Positions 57,174-64,000 of a stretch of DNA of 64,000 nt are shown one piece after another (position 1 is the stretch's first letter; each line of letters starts with the position of its first letter). The stretch is from Pseudomonadota bacterium (GTDB taxonomy: Bacteria > Pseudomonadota > Gammaproteobacteria > Burkholderiales > Sulfuriferulaceae): the NCBI GenBank assembly GCA_021801025.1, contig JAJYYK010000005.1, forward strand, positions 123,214 to 187,213, given 5' to 3'. Under the pieces are notes generated by a model. It saw nothing but the letters and a program-made list of their open reading frames with translations, did no database searches and had not been told where the DNA came from. A program made the translations under genes and the position numbers.

Positions 57174-57884
57174 CTAACTCCCAAGAGAAATTGTACTGAT
57201 TTGTTGATGGATATCTTGCAATGCACGCAAAGGATCGGGCGCATGCGTGACAGGGCGTCCAATCACAAGATAATCCGAACCGGCCATCAATGCGGCCACC
57301 GGGGTCATCACACGCTGTTGATCATCCTGTTCAGAAGACACTGGACGTATCCCCGGCGTGACCAATTTGAAATCCGCGCCTAAATGCTGTTTTAACAGAG
57401 TCGCCTCTTGAGCAGAACACACCACGCCATCCAACCCGGACAATTGAGCCAGATGTGCCAGACGCAACACAACAGTTTCTGGTGTACCCGCCAATCCAAT
57501 ATCAGCCATATCTGTTGCATTCATGCTGGTCAGCAGAGTTACCGCAATTAACATGGGGCGGTCTGAGGCATTCCCAACCCCTGCTCGTGCGGCACGCATC
57601 ATGTCCGTGCCACCCAATGCGTGCACATTGATCATCCACACGCCCAAACTGGCTGCGGCCCGACTCGCCAATTCTACCGTTGTCGGGATATCATGAAACT
57701 TCAAATCGAGAAACACATCGAACCCACGCTGTACCAATTGAGATACCAATGCCGGTCCTGCAATCGTAAATAATTGCTTACCCACTTTGAGTCGGCATAA
57801 TTCTGGCGTTAAACGATCAACCAGCGACAAAGCCACTTCGGGCAGATTAAAATCCAGCGCAACAATGATCGGTGATTTTTGCAT
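57174..57884 (-). CDS. pyrF: Orotidine 5'-phosphate decarboxylase
   Basis: 236 residues. The catalytic motif [20 protein letters not shown] carries the Lys-Asp-Lys-type residues; the N-terminus has [16 protein letters not shown] and the C-terminus [20 protein letters not shown], matching the type 1 family of proteobacteria. It makes UMP, the last step of pyrimidine synthesis. In this operon it lies downstream of lapB by 15 bases and upstream of ugd by 3. Confidence 0.96.
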   Translation of the reverse strand: MQKSPIIVALDFNLPEVALSLVDRLTPELCRLKVGKQLFTIAGPALVSQLVQRGFDVFLDLKFHDIPTTVELASRAAASLGVWMINVHALGGTDMMRAARAGVGNASDRPMLIAVTLLTSMNATDMADIGLAGTPETVVLRLAHLAQLSGLDGVVCSAQEATLLKQHLGADFKLVTPGIRPVSSEQDDQQRVMTPVAALMAGSDYLVIGRPVTHAPDPLRALQDIHQQISTISLGS

Positions 57885-57899
57885 GGTGCTTGGGCCTCC

Positions 57900-59063
57900 T
57901 TAATCCTCTTTCCGCTGGGGGGGGAAACTGTCCCACTGACCACAGGCAGGGCAACGCCAAAAAAAACTGCGCGCTTTAAAACCGCAGTCTTGACATTGAT
58001 ATACCAACAGACCATGTACGTGAGCATGTACAGCCTGTTTGACTAGCTGTACCTCCGCTTGTCGCTCAGATGGCGCAATCATGATTTCTGCTTCAAGCAT
58101 TCTGTCCAAACTACGCAAACTGGTGCTGCGCCGCAATTGCTCATTCGCAACAACCCAAGCCGCTTGGGCACCTTCCAACCGAAGCACGGCAGAAAACTCT
58201 ATATCAAATAACTCATGCGAAGCTTGCCTGTTTAACGCATGGCGTAAAAATGCCAGTCCGTCCGCTTCACGGCCGGCACGGCAATACGCGGCCATAATAC
58301 GCTCTGCCACCAAGGTCAGATAGGGCTCCTTTTGTGATTCGACCCTGCGCCACGCTGTGATCGCAGCATTGACTTCATCACGACCGATCGCAATATCGCC
58401 CAACAGCATATTGGCTCGCACGCAATCACGATTAGCTGTCAGCGCATCACTGAGATAAGCTCGCGCCACCTCAATCTGATCACCTAACCATGCCTGATTG
58501 GCCAATTCACAGTAATAATGCCCAATTTCCACATGCCAGGTCTGATTACTGCCGCGCGACAACTCCTGCGCAGCAGAAATAGCTTTACTCCAGTCTTTTT
58601 CCTGCACATAAATTTCCAGCAAAAAATTCCGTGCTTGCTCCGCCATTTCACCCGTATTTAAATGAGTAAAAATGGCTTCGGCGCGATCGAGCAAACCGGC
58701 TTTAAGGTAATCCTGCCCCAGCTCAAAGCGTGCTTTAATTTGCTGTTCCGCCGACAAATCTTCGCGTTCAACCAGATTTTGGTGCATACGAATAGCGCGC
58801 TCGACTTCACCGCGCTTACGAAACAAGCCCCCTAGTGCAAAGTGCAAATCAACGGTATCACTGTCGACTTTCACTACTTCAATAAAGGCCTCTATTGCGC
58901 GATCAGGCTGCTCATTGAGCAAATAATTCAGCCCACGAAAATATGAAGCGGGTACAGCTCTGGATTCCGTCATCACTTGACGTATATCCACGCGAGCAGC
59001 CAACCATCCCAATCCAAAAAACAGGGGTAACGCAAGTAACCACCAGAGTTCAAATTCCATCAT
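57900..59063 (-). CDS. lapB: Lipopolysaccharide assembly protein B
   Basis: 387 residues. One N-terminal membrane anchor (LWWLLALPLFFGLGWLAARV), a long run of TPR repeats (residues 35-330) and a C-terminal rubredoxin-like zinc ribbon (YQCQDCGFKARSFFWRCPAC). LapB joins FtsH and LpxC to limit lipid A synthesis and organises LPS transport at the inner membrane. It starts at 59063 or one codon later. lapA precedes it by 23 bases and pyrF follows. Confidence 0.94.
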   Translation of the reverse strand: MMEFELWWLLALPLFFGLGWLAARVDIRQVMTESRAVPASYFRGLNYLLNEQPDRAIEAFIEVVKVDSDTVDLHFALGGLFRKRGEVERAIRMHQNLVEREDLSAEQQIKARFELGQDYLKAGLLDRAEAIFTHLNTGEMAEQARNFLLEIYVQEKDWSKAISAAQELSRGSNQTWHVEIGHYYCELANQAWLGDQIEVARAYLSDALTANRDCVRANMLLGDIAIGRDEVNAAITAWRRVESQKEPYLTLVAERIMAAYCRAGREADGLAFLRHALNRQASHELFDIEFSAVLRLEGAQAAWVVANEQLRRSTSLRSLDRMLEAEIMIAPSERQAEVQLVKQAVHAHVHGLLVYQCQDCGFKARSFFWRCPACGQWDSFPPQRKED

Positions 59064-59086
59064 TAAATCACTAATCCGTATTTAGT

Positions 59087-59359
59087 TTAATGTGCGCGAT
59101 GCGTAGGCAAAGACCGACAAGCAGCCAGCGCCGCACGTAAAGATTGCAATTCTCGCCGCTGGCGGAACAAATAGCCCAAACAGGCCATGACCCCGGTTGC
59201 CGCGCCCAAAACATATACCACCAGAATAATCAGTACCAGCGGCGCTTGCCACTGATAACCAAAATAATAATGCAACACCACCAACCCGCTGTTTGCAATT
59301 GCAAAACTCAATAACAAAACAAACAACATCAGTTTGATCAAACCACTTATATAACGCAT
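59087..59359 (-). CDS. lapA: Lipopolysaccharide assembly protein A (DUF1049)
   Basis: 90 residues with two membrane segments (LIKLMLFVLLLSFAIANSGL, then the PLVLIILVVYVLGAATGVMA segment) and a C-terminal basic helix (LFRQRRELQSLRAAL). It is the LapA family and works with LapB in regulating LPS synthesis. It begins 263 bases after the ihfB stop, so it probably has its own promoter. Confidence 0.88.
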   Translation of the reverse strand: MRYISGLIKLMLFVLLLSFAIANSGLVVLHYYFGYQWQAPLVLIILVVYVLGAATGVMACLGYLFRQRRELQSLRAALAACRSLPTHRAH

Positions 59360-59566
59360 CTTTTATTCGTCTCCCTAACTCATGCCGAAAGTGTGTGCGT
59401 CTCACTGGTTACTGTCAGTGCAAGCCGCATCCTCCAACCGACAGTTACTCCTGTCGTGAATAAAAACAATAACATATTGACTTCCACACCACTTTCATCC
59501 GATTTTGCCCCCAATTCAACGAATGATTAACCGAAATATGTAACGCATCTGCGCAAATGTAACCAG

Positions 59567-59597
59567 AAAAAACGGCGCCCCTTATGAGAACGCCGTT
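59567..59597 (-). terminator. Terminator downstream of ihfB
   Basis: On the minus strand AACGGCG (reverse of 59591-59597) pairs with CGCCGTT (reverse of 59571-59577) across 13 bases and runs into TTTTT. It is an intrinsic terminator 26 bases after ihfB, separating rpsA-ihfB from lapA-lapB. Confidence 0.8.
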
Positions 59598-59622
59598 AGT
59601 TAAGCTTTGTTTTATTCCTCTA

Positions 59623-59907
59623 TTACAGAGGGTAATCCACCCGTTCCCGCAATTCCTTACCTGGCTTAAAATGCGGAACATATTTCGCTGGCACAGCAAC
59701 CGGGGAACCTGTCTTTGGATTACGCCCTGCACGTGGCGGACGATAATTCAGGTTAAAGCTGCCAAAACCCCTTATTTCTACGCGTTTACCTTCTGCTAAG
59801 CTGCGAGAAACCGCATCCAGCATAACCTTTACCGCCAGCTCTGTATCAGAAACAGCCAACAAAGGGTAGCGTGTTGCCAGTTGTGAAATAAGTTCGGACT
59901 TGGTCAT
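59623..59907 (-). CDS. ihfB: Integration host factor beta subunit
   Basis: 94 residues of the HU/IHF fold. The N-terminal [20 protein letters not shown], the kink region [20 protein letters not shown] and the basic C-terminus match IhfB rather than HU. With IhfA (not in the window) it bends DNA at sites for transcription, replication and recombination. It starts 17 bases after rpsA, the normal order. Confidence 0.96.
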   Translation of the reverse strand: MTKSELISQLATRYPLLAVSDTELAVKVMLDAVSRSLAEGKRVEIRGFGSFNLNYRPPRAGRNPKTGSPVAVPAKYVPHFKPGKELRERVDYPL

Positions 59908-59924
59908 GTCGTTGCCTTTCAGAA

Positions 59925-61643
59925 TTAAGCGTTACGGTTGTCAAGTTTTGCCTTCAGCAGAGCGCCCAAATTGGTGGTCCCGCTGTTAGCAGACTGATCA
60001 CTTGCCATTTTTTGCATGGCTTCAGTGTGTTCAGCAGCATCTTTCGCTTTAATGGACAATTGAATGCTACGGGTTTTGCGATCCACATTAGTGATCATGG
60101 CCTCAATGACATCACCTTCTTTGAGGTGGTTGCGAATATCTTCAACCCGATCACGTGAAAACTCCGATGCGCGCAAGTAAGCCTCTACATCATTTTCGAG
60201 TTGAATCACAGCACCCTTTGCATCGAGCGACTTGACAGTTCCCTTGACCAAACTGCCTTTATCAAAGTTACTCACAAAACTGCTGACAGGATCACTTTCA
60301 ACCTGCTTAATGCCCATGGAAATGCGTTCACGCTCCACATCTATCGCCAACACCACGGCTTGAACTTCATCGCCCTTACGGAAATTACGCACAGCTTCTT
60401 CGCCAGGTAAGGTCCAGGACAAATCAGACAAGTGCACCAAACCATCTATACCGCCAGGCAAACCAATAAACACACCAAAATCAGTGATTGACTTGATCTG
60501 ACCAGAGATTTTGTCACCTTTTTTATGGCTGGCTTCAAAATCATCCCATGGATTTGTTTTGCACTGTTTCATACCCAGAGAAATACGACGGCGCTCTTCA
60601 TCAATTTCCAGCACAATAACTTCGACTTCATCGCCGAGTTGCACGACTTTAGATGGGTGTACGTTTTTGTTCGTCCAATCCATTTCAGAAACGTGAACCA
60701 AGCCTTCAATTCCAGTTTCAATTTCCACAAATGCGCCATAATCGGTCAAGTTAGCCACCTTGCCAAACATGCGCGTACCGGAAGGATAACGCCGTGCCAA
60801 ACCATGCCAGGGGTCATCACCCAATTGTTTGATACCCAATGAAACACGATTTTTTTCTTGATCAAATTTAAGAATCTTGGCTTCGACTTCATCACCCACT
60901 TGCACCACTTCAGTCGGATGTTTAACACGACGCCACGCCATATCAGTAATGTGTAACAGGCCGTCTATACCGCCCAAATCGACAAATGCGCCGTAATCGG
61001 TGATGTTTTTCACCACGCCTTTGACGATAGACCCTTCTTTCAAGTTAGCCATTAAGGCATCGCGATCAGCACCCACGGTAGCTTCCAGTACGGCACGACG
61101 GGAAACCACGACATTGTTACGTTTACGGTCAAGTTTAATGACCTTGAATTCCATCTCTTTGTTTTCATAAGGTGTGGTGTCCTTCACTGGGCGAACATCC
61201 ACCAGTGAACCCGGCAAGAAGGCACGAATGCCGTTGACCATGACTGTCAAACCGCCTTTAACTTTACCATTGACCATGCCGGTGATAATTTCACCGTCTT
61301 CCATGGATTTTTCTAATCCTATCCAGGCCGCCAACCGTTTGGCTTTGTCACGCGATAAACGCGTAGCCCCATAACCATCTTCCAGCATTTCGATGGCAAC
61401 ACTAACGAAATCGCCCACGGCCACTTCAAGTTCACCACGATCGGTAAGAAACTCTTCTCTGGCAATCAAACTTTCAGATTTAAGTCCCGCATTTACGGTG
61501 ACAAAATTGTCGTCAATCGCAACGACTTCTGCAGTAATCACTTCGCCAGCGCGCAGCTCTTGCCGACTCAGACTTTCTTCAAATAAAGCAGCGAAACTTT
61601 CCATGCCGGGTTCGGCAGCGGTAGAGGTGGAAACAATAGACAT
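59925..61643 (-). CDS. rpsA: 30S ribosomal protein S1
   Basis: 572 residues from the ATG at 61643 ([12 protein letters not shown]). Six S1 RNA-binding repeats follow, the typical form, with the strongly conserved [20 protein letters not shown] and [20 protein letters not shown] patterns. A frame extending to 61721 has no ribosome site and crosses a hairpin; a start 13 codons later ([11 protein letters not shown]) is possible. S1 recruits mRNA to the ribosome. A terminator-like hairpin sits in its leader, 23 bases upstream. Confidence 0.95.
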   Translation of the reverse strand: MSIVSTSTAAEPGMESFAALFEESLSRQELRAGEVITAEVVAIDDNFVTVNAGLKSESLIAREEFLTDRGELEVAVGDFVSVAIEMLEDGYGATRLSRDKAKRLAAWIGLEKSMEDGEIITGMVNGKVKGGLTVMVNGIRAFLPGSLVDVRPVKDTTPYENKEMEFKVIKLDRKRNNVVVSRRAVLEATVGADRDALMANLKEGSIVKGVVKNITDYGAFVDLGGIDGLLHITDMAWRRVKHPTEVVQVGDEVEAKILKFDQEKNRVSLGIKQLGDDPWHGLARRYPSGTRMFGKVANLTDYGAFVEIETGIEGLVHVSEMDWTNKNVHPSKVVQLGDEVEVIVLEIDEERRRISLGMKQCKTNPWDDFEASHKKGDKISGQIKSITDFGVFIGLPGGIDGLVHLSDLSWTLPGEEAVRNFRKGDEVQAVVLAIDVERERISMGIKQVESDPVSSFVSNFDKGSLVKGTVKSLDAKGAVIQLENDVEAYLRASEFSRDRVEDIRNHLKEGDVIEAMITNVDRKTRSIQLSIKAKDAAEHTEAMQKMASDQSANSGTTNLGALLKAKLDNRNA

Positions 61644-61660
61644 GAACAAATGACCTAAGC

Positions 61661-61681
61661 AAAAACCCACCACATGGTGGG
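61661..61681 (-). terminator. Terminator-like hairpin between cmk and rpsA
   Basis: CCCACC-ACAT-GGTGGG (61666-61681) forms a tetraloop hairpin; on the minus strand TTTTT follows (61661-61665). It lies between the cmk stop and the rpsA start. It may end the aroA-cmk message or attenuate read-through into rpsA. Confidence 0.6.
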
Positions 61682-61739
61682 GAAAATTAAATTGATTCGG
61701 GATGGACATCCATCCGAACACCCATTAGGGTCCGCATAC

Positions 61740-62423
61740 TCACTCACGAACCCTTACCTTTTCGTAGTGCACCAACACAAATTCAACGGCTTCTGCAATC
61801 GTCATCTGACTGGTATCCAACAATACGGCATCTGCTTGTTGAATCAATGGCGCAAGCTGGCGCGTGGCATCACGCAAATCACGTTCACGCAATTCATCAA
61901 GCAAGTTATGAAGAATAACATGTATTCCTTTCTCCATCAACTGCTTATAACGACGTTCCGCACGCACGTCCACACTCGCCGTTAAATATATCTTTAAGCA
62001 CGCATCGGGGAACACCACTGAGCCCATATCTCGCCCATCCGCCACCAATCCGGGCGCCTGACGGAACGTGCGCTGCCGCGCCAACAAAGCCTTTCGCACC
62101 TCACCATATTGCGCAACGCGAGACGCCCCGACACCAATCACCTCACTGCGTATCGCTTCATCCACCACCTGCCCCATCAAACTCACACAACCAGCTGTAA
62201 ACTCGACATCCAAATTCAACGCCAACCGGGCCAACCCGGTTTCGTCATCCAGAGCCACGCCCTTCATGCTCGCAGCCAAGGCCGTTAAGCGGTAAAGCGC
62301 ACCACTATCCAGACAGTGAAAACCGAGCCGTTGTGCCACCAAATCAGCCACAGTCCCTTTACCCGATGCAGATGGGCCGTCAATAGCGATAACAGGGATT
62401 GGGTGACGGATTATGGAATTCAT
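61740..62423 (-). CDS. cmk: Cytidylate kinase
   Basis: 227 residues. P-loop [37 protein letters not shown], and the nucleotide-binding [20 protein letters not shown] and RYKQLMEKG blocks. It converts CMP/dCMP to diphosphates. It overlaps aroA by 4 bases and precedes rpsA by about 100. Confidence 0.96.
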   Translation of the reverse strand: MNSIIRHPIPVIAIDGPSASGKGTVADLVAQRLGFHCLDSGALYRLTALAASMKGVALDDETGLARLALNLDVEFTAGCVSLMGQVVDEAIRSEVIGVGASRVAQYGEVRKALLARQRTFRQAPGLVADGRDMGSVVFPDACLKIYLTASVDVRAERRYKQLMEKGIHVILHNLLDELRERDLRDATRQLAPLIQQADAVLLDTSQMTIAEAVEFVLVHYEKVRVRE

Positions 62424-63706
62424 CGGGTAATCGCTGAAAATACGCTAAAATAATCGGGAAATGTTTTGTTTACACACGCAGGATCATTAATCCGTATCGG
62501 CACACCGGCGAGCGCTACCAGGGAAAAACACATCGCCATGCGATGATCATCATAGGTGTCTATAGTCGCAGGGATAAAATGTATTGGGGGTGTAATACGC
62601 AAATAATCTTCCCCCGCCTCAACCAGGGCACCCACCTTGCGCAACTCTGTGGCCATCGCTGTGATGCGGTCAGTTTCTTTGACTCGCCAACTTCCAATAT
62701 TACGCAGCACACTTTCTCCTTGCGCAAATAAGGCCAGGACAGCGATAGTCATGGCCGCATCTGGAATGTGATTAAAATCGCCATCGATACCATGCAGGGC
62801 CTCACCGTAACGCGCGACAATCGCATGATCCTCATATTCAATCACTGCCCCCATTTGCGCCAGCGCCTCAGCAAAGCGAACATCCCCTTGAATACTGAGG
62901 CTCCCAACACCTTCTACACGCACCGGACCACCACCAATAATACCTGCCGCGAGAAAATAGGAGGCCGAAGAGGCATCCCCTTCAATCTCTATCGTTCCAG
63001 GGCTACTGTAATGACTACCAGCGGGTACGCGAAACGCATGCATACCCTCATTGACCGCGCTCACCCCAAAACGCCGCATCAAATTCAACGTGATATTAAC
63101 GTAAGGTTTAGAAATCAGCTCCCCCTCAACCAGCACGTTAACCTCTCGCCCAAGCAACGGTATCGCTAACAGCAAACCTGTTAAAAATTGGCTGGACACA
63201 TTTCCGCGCACGCTGACAGCAGCTTCTCCAGACAACGCCGGTGGATCAATCTGTAACGGCGGGTAACCCAAGGCGCCCAAATAAGTAATCTGCGCACCCA
63301 ATGTGCGCAAAGCATCGACCAAATCGGCAATTGGCCGTTCGTGCATACGTGATGTGCCGGACAACCGGTAATGCCCGTCAGACAGCGCCAAAACCGCTGT
63401 TAATGAGCGAAATGCTGTACCTGCATTCCCCAAGAACAAGTCCGCCTCTTTGACCGGGAAATTCCCCGCCACCCCATGCACAATGTAATCCTGACCCAGT
63501 CCAATGCGCTCGCTAACAACCCCCAACTGGCTTAAGCCATCAATCATCACCCTCGTATCATCACAGTCCAGCAAGCGATTTACCCGCGTCTCGCCGCTAG
63601 ACAATGCTGCCAGCAACAACACCCGGTTAGACAAACTCTTGGAACCTGGCAGACTTACCGTGCCCTGCGCCCGACTAAGTGGCGGAAGATCTAAAAACGC
63701 CGTCAT
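62420..63706 (-). CDS. aroA: 3-phosphoshikimate 1-carboxyvinyltransferase (EPSP synthase)
   Basis: 428 residues. N-terminal [38 protein letters not shown], and [30 protein letters not shown] and the C-terminal [16 protein letters not shown] motif identify EPSP synthase. The active-site segment GNAGTAFR is of the glyphosate-sensitive kind (class I). It feeds chorismate to pabB and the aromatic pathway. Its 3' end overlaps cmk by 4 bases. Confidence 0.97.
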   Translation of the reverse strand: MTAFLDLPPLSRAQGTVSLPGSKSLSNRVLLLAALSSGETRVNRLLDCDDTRVMIDGLSQLGVVSERIGLGQDYIVHGVAGNFPVKEADLFLGNAGTAFRSLTAVLALSDGHYRLSGTSRMHERPIADLVDALRTLGAQITYLGALGYPPLQIDPPALSGEAAVSVRGNVSSQFLTGLLLAIPLLGREVNVLVEGELISKPYVNITLNLMRRFGVSAVNEGMHAFRVPAGSHYSSPGTIEIEGDASSASYFLAAGIIGGGPVRVEGVGSLSIQGDVRFAEALAQMGAVIEYEDHAIVARYGEALHGIDGDFNHIPDAAMTIAVLALFAQGESVLRNIGSWRVKETDRITAMATELRKVGALVEAGEDYLRITPPIHFIPATIDTYDDHRMAMCFSLVALAGVPIRINDPACVNKTFPDYFSVFSAITR

Positions 63707-63903
63707 TATTCTTCTTTACCTTATCCTTAATTTTATCTTGTTACGTTAAAAATCCAGCTGTTAACTCAGGAAAAGTACAAATTTTACTCTAAATCCAGGA
63801 TGAAAAACGCGATATGCAAGCCTTTTTGCTGAAGCCGGTTTGATCTGCCGGTTAAGTTTATCCAACATTGCGAGGTCTGCCAAGCCTATTGAGATGAAAC
63901 GCA

Positions 63904-63931
63904 AAAAGCCCCATCTTTCGACGGGGCTTTT
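63904..63931 (-). terminator. Strong intrinsic terminator at the right edge
   Basis: AAAAGCCCC (63904-63912) and GGGGCTTTT (63923-63931) pair over 9 bases with a 10-base loop. On the minus strand GGGGCTTTTTGCG gives the T-run. It terminates a leftward transcription unit whose end lies at about 63940-64000. The pattern is typical of the terminator after a ribosomal RNA operon. Confidence 0.85.
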
Positions 63932-63938
63932 CTGCTAT

Positions 63939-63963
63939 GGGGAGTCTGACGATGACCTACTTT
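63939..63963 (-). other. 5S-rRNA-like 3' end or end of an unknown gene
   Basis: On the minus strand AAAGTAGGTCATCGTCAG followed by ACTCCCC resembles the 3' end of betaproteobacterial 5S rRNA, and a terminator follows. But the bases upstream (minus strand, 63964-64000) do not resemble 5S. In one frame they read VEQVKRVARPEPK then a stop (63957-63959), which could be a protein C-terminus. Truncated 5S, a rearranged rRNA end or an assembly join are all possible. Confidence 0.3.
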
Positions 63964-64000
63964 GGCTCCGGCCGCGCTACGCGCTTAACTTGCTCCACAA

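Noticed and set aside
61644..61721. Starting rpsA at 61721
   Set aside because: It would span the terminator-like hairpin, adds residues unlike S1, and has no ribosome site.
1..64000. CRISPR arrays, prophage genes, riboswitches
   Set aside because: No regularly spaced repeats, phage structural genes or recognisable riboswitch cores were seen on either strand.

Overview
The window looks like a contiguous piece of a betaproteobacterial chromosome, most likely an environmental Nitrosomonadales- or Gallionellales-like lineage. The reasons are gene order and protein sequence: tig-clpP-clpX-lon-hupB-tRNA-ppiD; aroA-cmk-rpsA-ihfB-lapA-lapB; acpP-fabF-pabB-pabC-mltG-tmk-holB-pilZ-tatD; grpE-dnaK-dnaJ; and an HpnCDE squalene cluster. 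The species assignment is inference. Coding density is high, most genes are housekeeping genes, and there is no CRISPR array, prophage or intact insertion sequence.

Layout. 1-2587 (minus): a small translationally coupled operon of a 2-oxoglutarate/Fe(II) oxygenase, an ELM1-type putative glycosyltransferase and an unrecognised protein cut by the window edge. 2908-6925 (plus): heat-shock locus grpE-dnaK-dnaJ behind a near-consensus RpoH promoter, closed by an unusual nested inverted repeat. 6993-15138 (minus): acpP through tatD and a YceB-like lipoprotein, covering fatty acid, folate, murein and DNA replication functions. 15139-17642: the least gene-dense part, with an orphan secreted protein, a 213-bp MITE-like element and a small exported Gly/Met-tailed protein. 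17643-20224: galE and a leucyl aminopeptidase. 20355-25374 (plus): pyruvate dehydrogenase, with E2 and E3 fused into one 993-residue protein. 25457-32605 (plus): rmuC, DUF2288, two MFS exporters, tRNA-Glu, tRNA-Asp and relA. 32694-39221 (minus): a four-gene Yej-like peptide ABC importer.

39293-49074: fabI (plus), then (minus) ppiD, tRNA-Asp, tRNA-Val, hupB, lon, clpX, clpP, tig and tRNA-Leu, a protein-quality-control block. 49189-54849 (plus): hpnC-hpnD-hpnE squalene synthesis, a YciK-like SDR, a ThiO-like oxidase and a zinc-ribbon methyltransferase. 54891-63706 (minus): heptose kinase, ugd, pyrF, lapB, lapA, ihfB, rpsA, cmk and aroA. Beyond aroA the window ends in a strong terminator and a stretch resembling the 3' end of 5S rRNA, abutting sequence that is not 5S-like.

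I see no clearly new biological system. The best leads are the N-terminal three-gene operon (1-2587), the MITE-like family at 16205-16417 with partial copies upstream of acpP and lon, the nested palindrome after dnaJ, the E2-E3 fusion, and the odd junction at the right edge.
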